Assembly (NCBI RefSeq): GCF_013114625.1
Contig: NZ_VTXD01000015.1
Location: 1-64,000, forward strand
Direction: 5' to 3'
Length of the DNA stretch: 64,000 nucleotides
From: Vibrio sp. 99-70-13A1
GTDB taxonomy: Bacteria; Pseudomonadota; Gammaproteobacteria; Enterobacterales; Vibrionaceae
Each line of letters begins with the position of its first letter. The stretch's first letter is position 1. Both the position numbers and the translations under genes were made by a program. Under the pieces are notes generated by a model. It searched no databases. It saw only the letters and a list, made by a program, of their open reading frames with translations, and was not told where the DNA came from. Below are positions 1-7,386 of the stretch, in pieces.

Positions 1-1474
1 TTCTAAAATAGATGTTATGGATTATTTAGGAAGTTTTGATGATGATAATGACCTCAAGATTGAACGAATTAATATTTTGAATAAGTTGGTTTCTCATAAT
101 TATGTTAATCAATCAGATATTGATATGGAATGTAAGTCAATTGTCGATGATATTATAATAGAAAGTGAAGCTGCTAAATTTAATGACTCAAAAATATATG
201 TCGATACTCGTTTTATTATAGATAAAAGACGAAGCGATATCGAATCTTTGGTTTTAAAGTACCACTCTCATAATGGAGATAATCATGAGGATCTTGTTAC
301 ACTTGAGGACATGACAATACTGAAAGGTAACAAAAATGAAACTCTAACTCGATTGTTCAAAATGTTATTAGTTGAGTATATGGATAATAAAGAAATAGGT
401 CTAGACAAGAACTTGAGTTCAGAAATAAGACACGGTTTCTTCAGTAACTTAATGTGCTCTAATCTTCAAAAACGACAGCTGATAACTGAGCTGGATGAGA
501 GTGGGAATTATAAATCGAATGATTATTGGAAGAAATATTACAAGATAGTAAATAGTAGTATACTTGATGAAGTAGACGGTGTTTTGATTAAATTTAGCGA
601 TGACTTTAATAGTTTAATTGAATCTGCAGAACAATGGATGAAAACATCATTAAATGGTGATGAACCTGAAAGAATTTTTAGGTTTGACTTTACAACCATT
701 GATTTCAATAAAGTACGTTCAGTGTTAGATGCACAAGGAAGTGTCGATGAGGTAATCAATGAAATTTTTGATGTATTCAATATTAAACTGTTGAAATGTT
801 TAGAGGAAATGAAGAAGAAGCTTAATGAAGATTTCATGTTTAATGTAGATTGTTTGTTTTCTAGTCTTATTGAAGATATTAATCACTGCAAACACGGGAC
901 GGCATTAAGTGATTTGTTCAGTGAAATTAAGCTAGCAAACACTGAAGTTAAAGAAGATATCCGTACAGTTTGTGAGTGGTTCTCTTTAAGGAAAAATGTA
1001 GAAATAGATTCATTTGAAATAGACAAATCAGTTAAATTATCTGAAAGATGTTTTCAACAAATTAACAATATTGATGTAAATGTTGATATAGATTACGAGG
1101 ATAGTCTTTTCGTTGAAGGAAGTCATTTATATGCTTTGGTTTTTACATTTATTAACTGTTTTAATAACTGTCTCAAACACTCATTTGGCAACAGTAAAAT
1201 AGACGTAGCTATAAAAAGATTTGGTTTGTCAGGTTTTCTTATAAATATAACTAATACTATTGATACTAAATCCAAGCAGGCTTTGTTGGATGGGAAATTA
1301 AGTTCTATTAGCAAGCAATTAGTTAGTATGAATAATCATGAGTTACTGGTCAATGAGGGTGGTTCTGGATTATATAAGTCTTTGCATGGCTTGAGGATGG
1401 TATCTGACGATTACACAATCACTCCAAGTATTGTGGGCGACCGTTTCAATGTGGAGGTAAAGTATGCCAAATGA
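1..1474 (+). CDS. dtcA: DtcA-like sensor histidine kinase of a Detocs defence system (5' end outside window)
   Basis: This is the C-terminal part of a cytoplasmic sensor kinase. The frame is open to the first base of the window, so the ATG at 17 is probably internal and the N-terminal sensing region is missing. The visible ~490 residues are mostly charged and helical, with no membrane segment. The last ~110 residues look like a GHKL ATPase domain: an N-box-like INCFNNCLKHS and a glycine-rich NEGGSGLYKS. A standard H-box is not obvious. In Detocs, DtcA senses phage infection and phosphorylates DtcB or DtcC; here the two following genes are exactly such receivers. The stop overlaps the next gene by 11 bp, so the genes are co-translated. 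The DNA is clearly AT-rich against the later housekeeping genes. The family call rests mainly on gene order. Confidence 0.75.
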   Translation, partial: SKIDVMDYLGSFDDDNDLKIERINILNKLVSHNYVNQSDIDMECKSIVDDIIIESEAAKFNDSKIYVDTRFIIDKRRSDIESLVLKYHSHNGDNHEDLVTLEDMTILKGNKNETLTRLFKMLLVEYMDNKEIGLDKNLSSEIRHGFFSNLMCSNLQKRQLITELDESGNYKSNDYWKKYYKIVNSSILDEVDGVLIKFSDDFNSLIESAEQWMKTSLNGDEPERIFRFDFTTIDFNKVRSVLDAQGSVDEVINEIFDVFNIKLLKCLEEMKKKLNEDFMFNVDCLFSSLIEDINHCKHGTALSDLFSEIKLANTEVKEDIRTVCEWFSLRKNVEIDSFEIDKSVKLSERCFQQINNIDVNVDIDYEDSLFVEGSHLYALVFTFINCFNNCLKHSFGNSKIDVAIKRFGLSGFLINITNTIDTKSKQALLDGKLSSISKQLVSMNNHELLVNEGGSGLYKSLHGLRMVSDDYTITPSIVGDRFNVEVKYAK

Positions 1475-1916
1475 AATTCTAATTGTAGAAGATAATGAAT
1501 ATAAAAGAACTAGAATAAAAGAATTAATTAGTACTGAGTTCCCTGACTGTAAAATATCAGAATGTTATTCTTTTACTTCTGCATGGAAGTTGATTTCTAG
1601 TAATAAATTTGACCTCATATTATTAGATATGAGTATACCAACTTTTGATAAGACAGACTCCGATCTTGGCGGAACATTTAGGGTTTTTGGTGGACGGGAA
1701 CTTGCAAGAAAAATTAAACGACGTGCTATTTCTACCAAATTTGTATTTATTACACAATACAAAAGCTTTAGTGATAGTACTAGCTCTCTTTCTTTCGAAG
1801 GTTTAAAAGATGAACTACTATTACAATATGAAGATGAATGCCTTGGTCTTATTCTATATAGTAATACAGCAAGTGATTGGCGAGAAGAGTTAATAATGCA
1901 TATGAGAGAGCTATAA
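1464..1916 (+). CDS. dtcB: DtcB-like stand-alone receiver protein of a Detocs defence system
   Basis: This 150-residue protein is a single receiver domain with no output domain. The acidic pair (E9, D10) follows the first strand, the phospho-acceptor is D55 in LILLDMSIP, and a threonine lies in the strand VFITQYKS. An insertion rich in D, T and G sits between the acceptor and the next helix. In published Detocs systems the lone receiver DtcB acts as a phosphate sink that soaks up accidental kinase output and prevents toxicity; that role is inferred here from size and position. The start overlaps the kinase gene by 11 bp and the stop lies two bases before the ATG of the effector gene. Confidence 0.75.
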   Translation: MPNEILIVEDNEYKRTRIKELISTEFPDCKISECYSFTSAWKLISSNKFDLILLDMSIPTFDKTDSDLGGTFRVFGGRELARKIKRRAISTKFVFITQYKSFSDSTSSLSFEGLKDELLLQYEDECLGLILYSNTASDWREELIMHMREL

Positions 1917-1918
1917 TA

Positions 1919-3094
1919 ATGAAAGTGTTACTTGTAGATGACAATCTTTCCAGATGCGAAGAAATAAATAAATTATTGACATTATCTGCTGGCATTAACG
2001 TTCAAGATATATACACGTGCCACAATACTCAATCGGCAAAGAAAATGATGAGGAACATTAATTTTGACTTTTTAATACTTGATGTTGTGTTGCCAAAGAG
2101 AGATGAAACTCCATCAGCAAAATTTGGCTTAGCATTGTTAAGTGAAATTAAAAATAGACCTCAGATTTTAAAGCCAAGTAAGATTGTTGGTATAACTGCA
2201 CATACTGACGACATTTCTTCTTTTAAAGAAGAGTTTGATAAGTATTGCGAAGTGGTGATTGAAGCTTCGCATAAGAATAGAGCTTGGAAGGCTAAAATAC
2301 TAGATTCGATTAAATTTGAAACTGTTAAAAATATATCTAAGCACACTACAAATAACAAGGTTACGTGTTTGTCCGTACATGGGATAAGAACCCTTGGTAA
2401 ATGGCAGCAAGACTTAAAGAAAACAGTAGAGTCTCATATTAATTCTGTTGGTTTTCAACATTATAAATATGGTTACTTCACCGTTATCTCTTTCTTTGTT
2501 CCATTCCTTCGTATCCTCGAAGTTCGGAAGTTTGAATCAGCTCTAGAGAAAACCTTGGGAAATGATGATGATGAAATTATAATTTTTTGCCATAGTTTTG
2601 GTACGTATATTGTTGTAAATGCAATAGAATCTCTTATCAAAAAAGGGGTTGATTGTAATAAAATAGCTAAATTGGTTTTAGCTGGGAGTGTTCTACGGTC
2701 TAACTATGACTTTTCTAATATTCTTACGTCTACGAATATGAAGATTGTGAATGATTGTGGCTATAGCGACAATGTCTTATTATTGTCAGAGGGTTTTGTA
2801 CCTAATACAGGCATGGCTGGGCGTGTAGGGTTTTACGGTCTTAATAATCAAAGGTTTTCTAATAGATATTTTTCTGGAGGACATAGCCATTATTTCGAAG
2901 GCGGGAACAACTTTATCGAAAATTATTGGCTACCTCTATTTTCCAATGAACTAGAGTTAGAGTTAGTTGATGATAGGTTGGGTAGTGGTTTCTTTACTCG
3001 TAATCTGGAAAAAGTTGTTCATGCTCTGGGAAAAATAAAGGAGTTAGCGTATCTAATTTTGATAGTATGGTTAGCTAGAGACCTTATTATTTAA
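1919..3094 (+). CDS. dtcC: DtcC-like effector: receiver domain fused to an alpha/beta hydrolase
   Basis: Residues 1-135 form a receiver domain (D7, D8, phospho-acceptor D55 in FLILDVVLP). Residues ~147-345 look like an alpha/beta hydrolase: an oxyanion-strand SVHGIRT, the nucleophile motif CHSFG with Ser226, and a candidate catalytic histidine in GGHSHYFEGG. The last ~20 residues are hydrophobic (AYLILIVWLA) and may touch the membrane. I chose ATG 1919, not the upstream in-frame ATG at 1877, because M1 then begins directly with the first receiver strand. In Detocs the third protein is a receiver fused to a toxic output domain, classically a nucleosidase that destroys ATP; hydrolase-output variants are known. 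The substrate, perhaps a lipid, is not known. Confidence 0.78.
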   Translation: MKVLLVDDNLSRCEEINKLLTLSAGINVQDIYTCHNTQSAKKMMRNINFDFLILDVVLPKRDETPSAKFGLALLSEIKNRPQILKPSKIVGITAHTDDISSFKEEFDKYCEVVIEASHKNRAWKAKILDSIKFETVKNISKHTTNNKVTCLSVHGIRTLGKWQQDLKKTVESHINSVGFQHYKYGYFTVISFFVPFLRILEVRKFESALEKTLGNDDDEIIIFCHSFGTYIVVNAIESLIKKGVDCNKIAKLVLAGSVLRSNYDFSNILTSTNMKIVNDCGYSDNVLLLSEGFVPNTGMAGRVGFYGLNNQRFSNRYFSGGHSHYFEGGNNFIENYWLPLFSNELELELVDDRLGSGFFTRNLEKVVHALGKIKELAYLILIVWLARDLII

Positions 3095-3335
3095 ATAGGT
3101 ATATTGACATGTAATAGTAAGCCTAAATGACAATAGTTATCTAACCGAGCCTTTTAATGGTTAGTTTTTCGTGATTAATTTCACAATCTTGTGGCTTTTT
3201 TTACTAAAGTACATGAAGAATGATTATTCACTAATTTTGCTTGCAGTACGAATTCCCCCCCAACCAATGAAGAATTCGTGATTGCTCAACAGTCGGTAGA
3301 GCTTCTGTAATAGATTCTAAGAAAATCAGATAATG

Positions 3336-3364
3336 AAAAGCGAGCCCAAGTGGCTCGCTTTTTT
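3336..3364 (+). terminator. Rho-independent terminator
   Basis: The 11-bp perfect stem AAAAGCGAGCC / GGCTCGCTTTT has a 5-base loop and is followed by further T residues. It lies downstream of the defence module and points the same way. The A-tract on the other side would also allow weak function for minus-strand transcripts leaving fhuB. Confidence 0.8.
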
Positions 3365-3616
3365 GTTTTATATGTTGGTTAAACCATCATGACCGATACT
3401 TTCTTCGGCTAGTAGCTCTTCGAGTCAACGAGGCTAGAGCTGGCTTATTTATGCCCCTTTCTTTGTTTCAACTAATCCGACACACACTTCACCAAAGCAA
3501 TATTTGACTTACTTTTCCTTATCTAACTACTTGGCCAAATTTACTAATCCACTACAGTCATATGAAGTTATTAATGCTCTATCTGCTGTCTATCTGAATT
3601 AATCCTATATAACGGG

Positions 3617-3641
3617 AAAGGAGGCTAAACTAGCCACCTTT
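3617..3641 (-). terminator. Hairpin after fhuB, likely a terminator
   Basis: It begins 7 bases beyond the fhuB stop. On the minus strand the arms AAAGGTGGCTA and TAGCCTCCTTT pair with one mismatch around a 3-base loop. Only the T residues of the stem end are available, so termination may be incomplete. Confidence 0.55.
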
Positions 3642-3648
3642 TATCTGC

Positions 3649-5616
3649 TTAACTAAAACGACTTCTCATCATTAACAGTAAGAAGTAGCCACTGCCCATA
3701 ATTGCGACCAGTGTTCCTGCTGCAATATTGAATGGGTAAATCATTACTTGCCCGAACCAGTCTGCCCATATCATGAGTGTGATACCGACCAACCCACTAA
3801 TCAGAATCTGAGATTTCGCTCGTTTTGCACCAAGCATCATCGCCATATGTGGCGCAACTAAGCCAACAAAGGCAACCGGCCCCATGGTCGCGGTTGAGAA
3901 GGCACAGAGTAGTGCGACCAAAGAAAGCCCGACGACGTTAACTAGGTTGGCGTTTAGACCGCGTGCATTAGCAAACTGTCGACCGATGGCAATCACAGTT
4001 AACCAACGAGATAATAGCAGTACAGCTGTTACTAGCCCCCAACTTGCGATAAACAGCAGTAGTGCTTGATCTTGCGTGACACGGTAGCTAGAGCCAGTCA
4101 GCCAAAGCAGTGTTTTGTAGCTATCGCCTGTTCCTTTCGCAAGTGAGAACTGTATAAACGCTTCTAGCATCGCGGTAAGTGCAATACCCGAAAGAATAAA
4201 ATTCGATGGGTTAAAGTTGTGTTTCTTACCAAGCAGAAGTAACGCGATTAACACCGTGATACTGCCAATAAATGCCACACTCCACTCAAACCCTACAAAG
4301 GCGCTGCCAGCGGTAATGCTGGTTGTGACGATGGCAAACGTCGCACCGGATGAAACTCCTAAGATATCAGGGCTCGCCAGTGGGTTGTAGACCAAACGCT
4401 GTAAAATAACACCCGCAACAGCAAGCGCTAAACCAACCGAAATTACCGTAACCAATCTTGGAAGGCGCAATTGCCATTGATATTCTCCAGGTAATGCGAA
4501 TGCCAAACCGTCACTGCTCATTGCGCCAAACATGTATAGCAGGATACCTGCTATACAAGCCAGAGCAATTAGGCTGACGACAGGTAGAGAGATCTTACTT
4601 TTGCCATCACCCATAGAAAGGTTGAGTTGGTCTTGTGCGGTGAGCGATTTACGGCTAAACCACATCAAAGCAGGCGCACCAATGGCAGCAGCAGTCACAC
4701 CACTTGGAATGGTTTCGCCTGACCAGAAGGTGAGTGCCATCGCGAGTGTGTCGGTCAGGATCAGTAAGCCTGCACCAAGAATTGCACTAGAGATCAGCTC
4801 TTGCCTTGGTGTTCTTGCACCTAATGCTCGCGCGATGTTTGGTGTCAACAGACCAATAAAGCTGATGATACCAACAGCGGTAATGGATGCTGAAACCAGC
4901 CAAATGCCCATCAGCATTAACAAACCAAAGGCAGGCAGGACCGATAAACCGCGCGCGGTTGCACCTTCTTGACCTAAGCGAAGAATGGTCAGTATACGTG
5001 GTGCGATCAATAGGATAATCAATGCGATGGTAGTTTTAGGCAGTAACCACTCAAACCACTCCCAACTGTATTGGGTTAAATCCCCTGCGCCCCACATAAA
5101 TACGTTTTGTGCGAACTGAGAATTTAGTACCACAATCGCAGCGGCAATGGAGCCAAGTAGGATGTTAATCACCATACCTGACACAACCAGAGGCAGACCG
5201 GTCATGTTTTTGATGCCAGCAATCGCCACAATCAAACCAAAGGCGACGAGGGCCCCAACCATGGCAGCAATTGCAGAGTAATCAGCGACGTAGTCAACAA
5301 ACCAAACGTTCATGATCACCAGTGCCAGCCACGCACCAGAAGAGCTGCCCAAAGTGAGGGGAGAGGTAAGATTATTTTGAGTCAGTTGCTGCATCAAGCT
5401 ACCAACCAAACCAAGCATCGCACCGACCAAAATGGCCATCGCGAAACGAGGTAACTGCGAATTAACAAAGAAGATCTCAGCAAAGTTAGTCGCTGAACTC
5501 GGCGCGGTTAGCAACCCAAATTGTTCAGAAGGCGATAGTGAAGTATCGATTTGCAAGCTAAACAGCGCGAAACCGAAAACAGCGATAAGAGAAAGCATTA
5601 GCGTTCTGATGTTCAT
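3649..5616 (-). CDS. fhuB: FhuB-type ferric hydroxamate ABC transporter permease
   Basis: This inner-membrane permease imports iron-hydroxamate siderophores from the periplasm. At 655 residues it is the double-length form typical of FhuB: two homologous BtuC/FecCD halves of about ten membrane segments each, joined near residue 330. Each half carries the conserved loop that docks the ATPase (GLLTPNIARAL in the first half, GLVAPHMAMML in the second). It is the last gene of the minus-strand cluster. Its start overlaps the end of fhuD by 4 bp (ATGA), so translation is coupled. The fused form separates it from heme or B12 permeases, which are single-length dimers. Confidence 0.92.
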   Translation of the reverse strand: MNIRTLMLSLIAVFGFALFSLQIDTSLSPSEQFGLLTAPSSATNFAEIFFVNSQLPRFAMAILVGAMLGLVGSLMQQLTQNNLTSPLTLGSSSGAWLALVIMNVWFVDYVADYSAIAAMVGALVAFGLIVAIAGIKNMTGLPLVVSGMVINILLGSIAAAIVVLNSQFAQNVFMWGAGDLTQYSWEWFEWLLPKTTIALIILLIAPRILTILRLGQEGATARGLSVLPAFGLLMLMGIWLVSASITAVGIISFIGLLTPNIARALGARTPRQELISSAILGAGLLILTDTLAMALTFWSGETIPSGVTAAAIGAPALMWFSRKSLTAQDQLNLSMGDGKSKISLPVVSLIALACIAGILLYMFGAMSSDGLAFALPGEYQWQLRLPRLVTVISVGLALAVAGVILQRLVYNPLASPDILGVSSGATFAIVTTSITAGSAFVGFEWSVAFIGSITVLIALLLLGKKHNFNPSNFILSGIALTAMLEAFIQFSLAKGTGDSYKTLLWLTGSSYRVTQDQALLLFIASWGLVTAVLLLSRWLTVIAIGRQFANARGLNANLVNVVGLSLVALLCAFSTATMGPVAFVGLVAPHMAMMLGAKRAKSQILISGLVGITLMIWADWFGQVMIYPFNIAAGTLVAIMGSGYFLLLMMRSRFS

Positions 5617-6536
5617 GGTGCCTCCTTCAGTTCAATCAAACTGTCTGTGATGGCTTCTGCTAAATAAAGCAGCGACATCGCTCCGCCATAGTTCCAAACG
5701 GAACGTACAGAATTAACGTGGCCTTTTTCTACAAACGGAAGTGCTTGCCATAGACGAGCATCTTTAAGCTTTTCTTCCTGCGGGAATGGCAACACATAAA
5801 GCACATAGCCATCATCAACCTTTTGTAGCGTGTTGATTCGTGTTTGCTTGATACCCCAAGCTCGCGGTTCTACGTGAATTGGGTTATTAAAACCTAGCCT
5901 AGACACAGCGTACTGGGTCGATGAGTTATCTGAATAAAGGAATACTGAATTGAGGGTAGAAAAACGCATCACCACCAAATCAGAATTGGGAGCATAGTGC
6001 GGAGCTAGCTTTTCTCTTAATTCAGCAAAACGCTGTTCGATGTAAGCCAATTGCTGCTCAGCTTGAGGCTCTCTATCGAGTAGTTTGGCGATCGTTTTGA
6101 AATGAGCGATGGCACTCTCTGCGGCATCTTCATTCTCAGTAAAGTTCGGTAGATACACCACAGGTGCAATCTGTTTTAGGATAGGTAAAAGGTCTTGCTG
6201 TGGCGATGCCGCCAAAATCACATCCGGTTTTAGGCTTGCGATGAGCTCGAGGTTTGGCTCTGAACGCGAACCAATATCGGTAATGCTAGCCGGGGCTTCT
6301 GGGTTTACTACCCATAGTCGGTAGCTCTCAAGCTCTGGAGCACCAACAGGAGTTACACCTAGTGCGATAACTTGTCCCAGTAAATCCCAGTTCAGCACAA
6401 CGACCTTTTTTGGAGCTTGTTCAAATTGTTGTGAGCCTGTAGCGTCATTCACAGTGATTACAGCATGAGCCAAGCTTGAAATAAATAAGGTCAGCAAGAT
6501 GCAAAACAGGCGGAACGATTGACCAATTAGGCGCAT
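5613..6536 (-). CDS. fhuD: FhuD-type periplasmic ferric siderophore-binding protein
   Basis: This periplasmic binding protein passes the ferric siderophore to the FhuB permease. The 307-residue chain begins with a signal peptide (basic MRLIGQSFR, a hydrophobic core, then SSLAHA as the likely cleavage site). The rest is a TroA/FhuD-type two-lobe fold, with the typical opening KKVVVLNWDLLGQVIALG and the helix motif NLELIASLKPDVILA. It overlaps fhuC by 10 bp and fhuB by 4 bp, so the three genes form one unit. Specificity for ferrichrome or another hydroxamate cannot be read from the sequence. Confidence 0.9.
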   Translation of the reverse strand: MRLIGQSFRLFCILLTLFISSLAHAVITVNDATGSQQFEQAPKKVVVLNWDLLGQVIALGVTPVGAPELESYRLWVVNPEAPASITDIGSRSEPNLELIASLKPDVILAASPQQDLLPILKQIAPVVYLPNFTENEDAAESAIAHFKTIAKLLDREPQAEQQLAYIEQRFAELREKLAPHYAPNSDLVVMRFSTLNSVFLYSDNSSTQYAVSRLGFNNPIHVEPRAWGIKQTRINTLQKVDDGYVLYVLPFPQEEKLKDARLWQALPFVEKGHVNSVRSVWNYGGAMSLLYLAEAITDSLIELKEAP

Positions 6537-7312
6537 ACAACAGCTACCTTCTTACTGGTTGCCGTTTCACCTGGGGTTGGGTGATCAATCAGCTTGATAG
6601 ATGATTCATAGAGTTCTGACAGACGCTGTTCATCAAGTAAAATATCGGCAGCGCCTTCGAAATTGATTTGACCTTTCTTCAACGCGACAATGTGTGTGGC
6701 ATAGCGAAGTGCTAAGTTAAGGTCGTGAAGAATTACGATGATGCCAACATTTTCGGTTCTGTTTAGCTCAGATAACAGCTCCATTAATTGGAATTGATGG
6801 TGTACATCTAATGCAGAAGTCGGTTCATCAAGAATAAGAATCGGCGATTGTTGTGCGAGTAGCATCGATACCCAAGCGCGTTGTCGCTCACCGCCGGAAA
6901 GTTGGTCTGCTAGCGTATCGGCGAAGCGAGTCATACCTGTACGTTCCATTGCTGCGTCAATAATCGTGTGGTCTTCGCTGTTCCAGCGACCTAGCGCGCC
7001 GCGCCAAGGGAATCGCCCCAGTTTTACTAATTCGCAAACGGTTAGACCCGCCGAAGTCGGCAGTTTCTGCGGGAGGTAAGCAATCTGCTTGGCTAGGTCT
7101 TTGGTTTTGTAATCTTTAAGGTGGTTCGAGTTAAGAGCAATGCTGCCTTCGTCTGGAGTCATCTGACCCGAAAGCAGATTCACTAACGTCGACTTACCCG
7201 AACCATTATGGCCAAGCACGATGGTGAGTTCGTTGGTTGGAATTGATAAGTCGTCGACCTGAAAAATGGTACGTCCACCGCGGCAAACTTTGATATTAGA
7301 TAGTTGGTACAT
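6527..7312 (-). CDS. fhuC: FhuC-type siderophore ABC transporter ATPase
   Basis: This cytoplasmic ATPase powers siderophore import through FhuB. All nucleotide-binding motifs are present in 261 residues: Walker A GHNGSGKST near residue 34, signature LSGGERQR near 138, Walker B ILILDEPTSALD near 159, and the switch histidine in VILHDLNLAL. It is the first gene of the fhuC-fhuD-fhuB unit. The gap to the receptor gene upstream holds a strong hairpin, so expression of the transporter may be lower than that of the receptor. Confidence 0.93.
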   Translation of the reverse strand: MYQLSNIKVCRGGRTIFQVDDLSIPTNELTIVLGHNGSGKSTLVNLLSGQMTPDEGSIALNSNHLKDYKTKDLAKQIAYLPQKLPTSAGLTVCELVKLGRFPWRGALGRWNSEDHTIIDAAMERTGMTRFADTLADQLSGGERQRAWVSMLLAQQSPILILDEPTSALDVHHQFQLMELLSELNRTENVGIIVILHDLNLALRYATHIVALKKGQINFEGAADILLDEQRLSELYESSIKLIDHPTPGETATSKKVAVVCA

Positions 7313-7335
7313 AAATTTAGTTGTCTATAGATACG

Positions 7336-7360
7336 AAAAATCCCCCTCGTAGGAGGGGGA
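7336..7360 (-). terminator. Terminator or attenuator between receptor gene and fhuC
   Basis: On the minus strand a GC-rich stem (CCCCCTC with GAGGGGG, 4-base loop) is followed directly by ATTTTT, a textbook intrinsic terminator. It lies between the stop of the receptor gene and the start of fhuC, both on the minus strand. Either fhuCDB has its own promoter in the short gap or it depends on read-through. Confidence 0.82.
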
Positions 7361-7386
7361 GATATATTTAGTGAGCTATGAGCGGG

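Larger units (their letters stand above)
3095..3648. other. Intergenic region between defence module and siderophore operon
   Basis: No convincing gene is seen here. It holds an inverted repeat with arms ACGAATTC (3248-3255) and GAATTCGT (3272-3279), then a short stretch (3281-3304) resembling the D-arm of a tRNA (GCTCA, then AGTCGGTAGAGC) without a recognisable anticodon or T-arm. Two hairpins listed separately follow. It may mark the edge of the inserted defence DNA. Confidence 0.5.

Noticed and set aside
1877-1918. Longer start for the DtcC-like protein
   Set aside because: It would overlap the receiver gene by 40 bp; the ATG at 1919 begins exactly at the first receiver strand.
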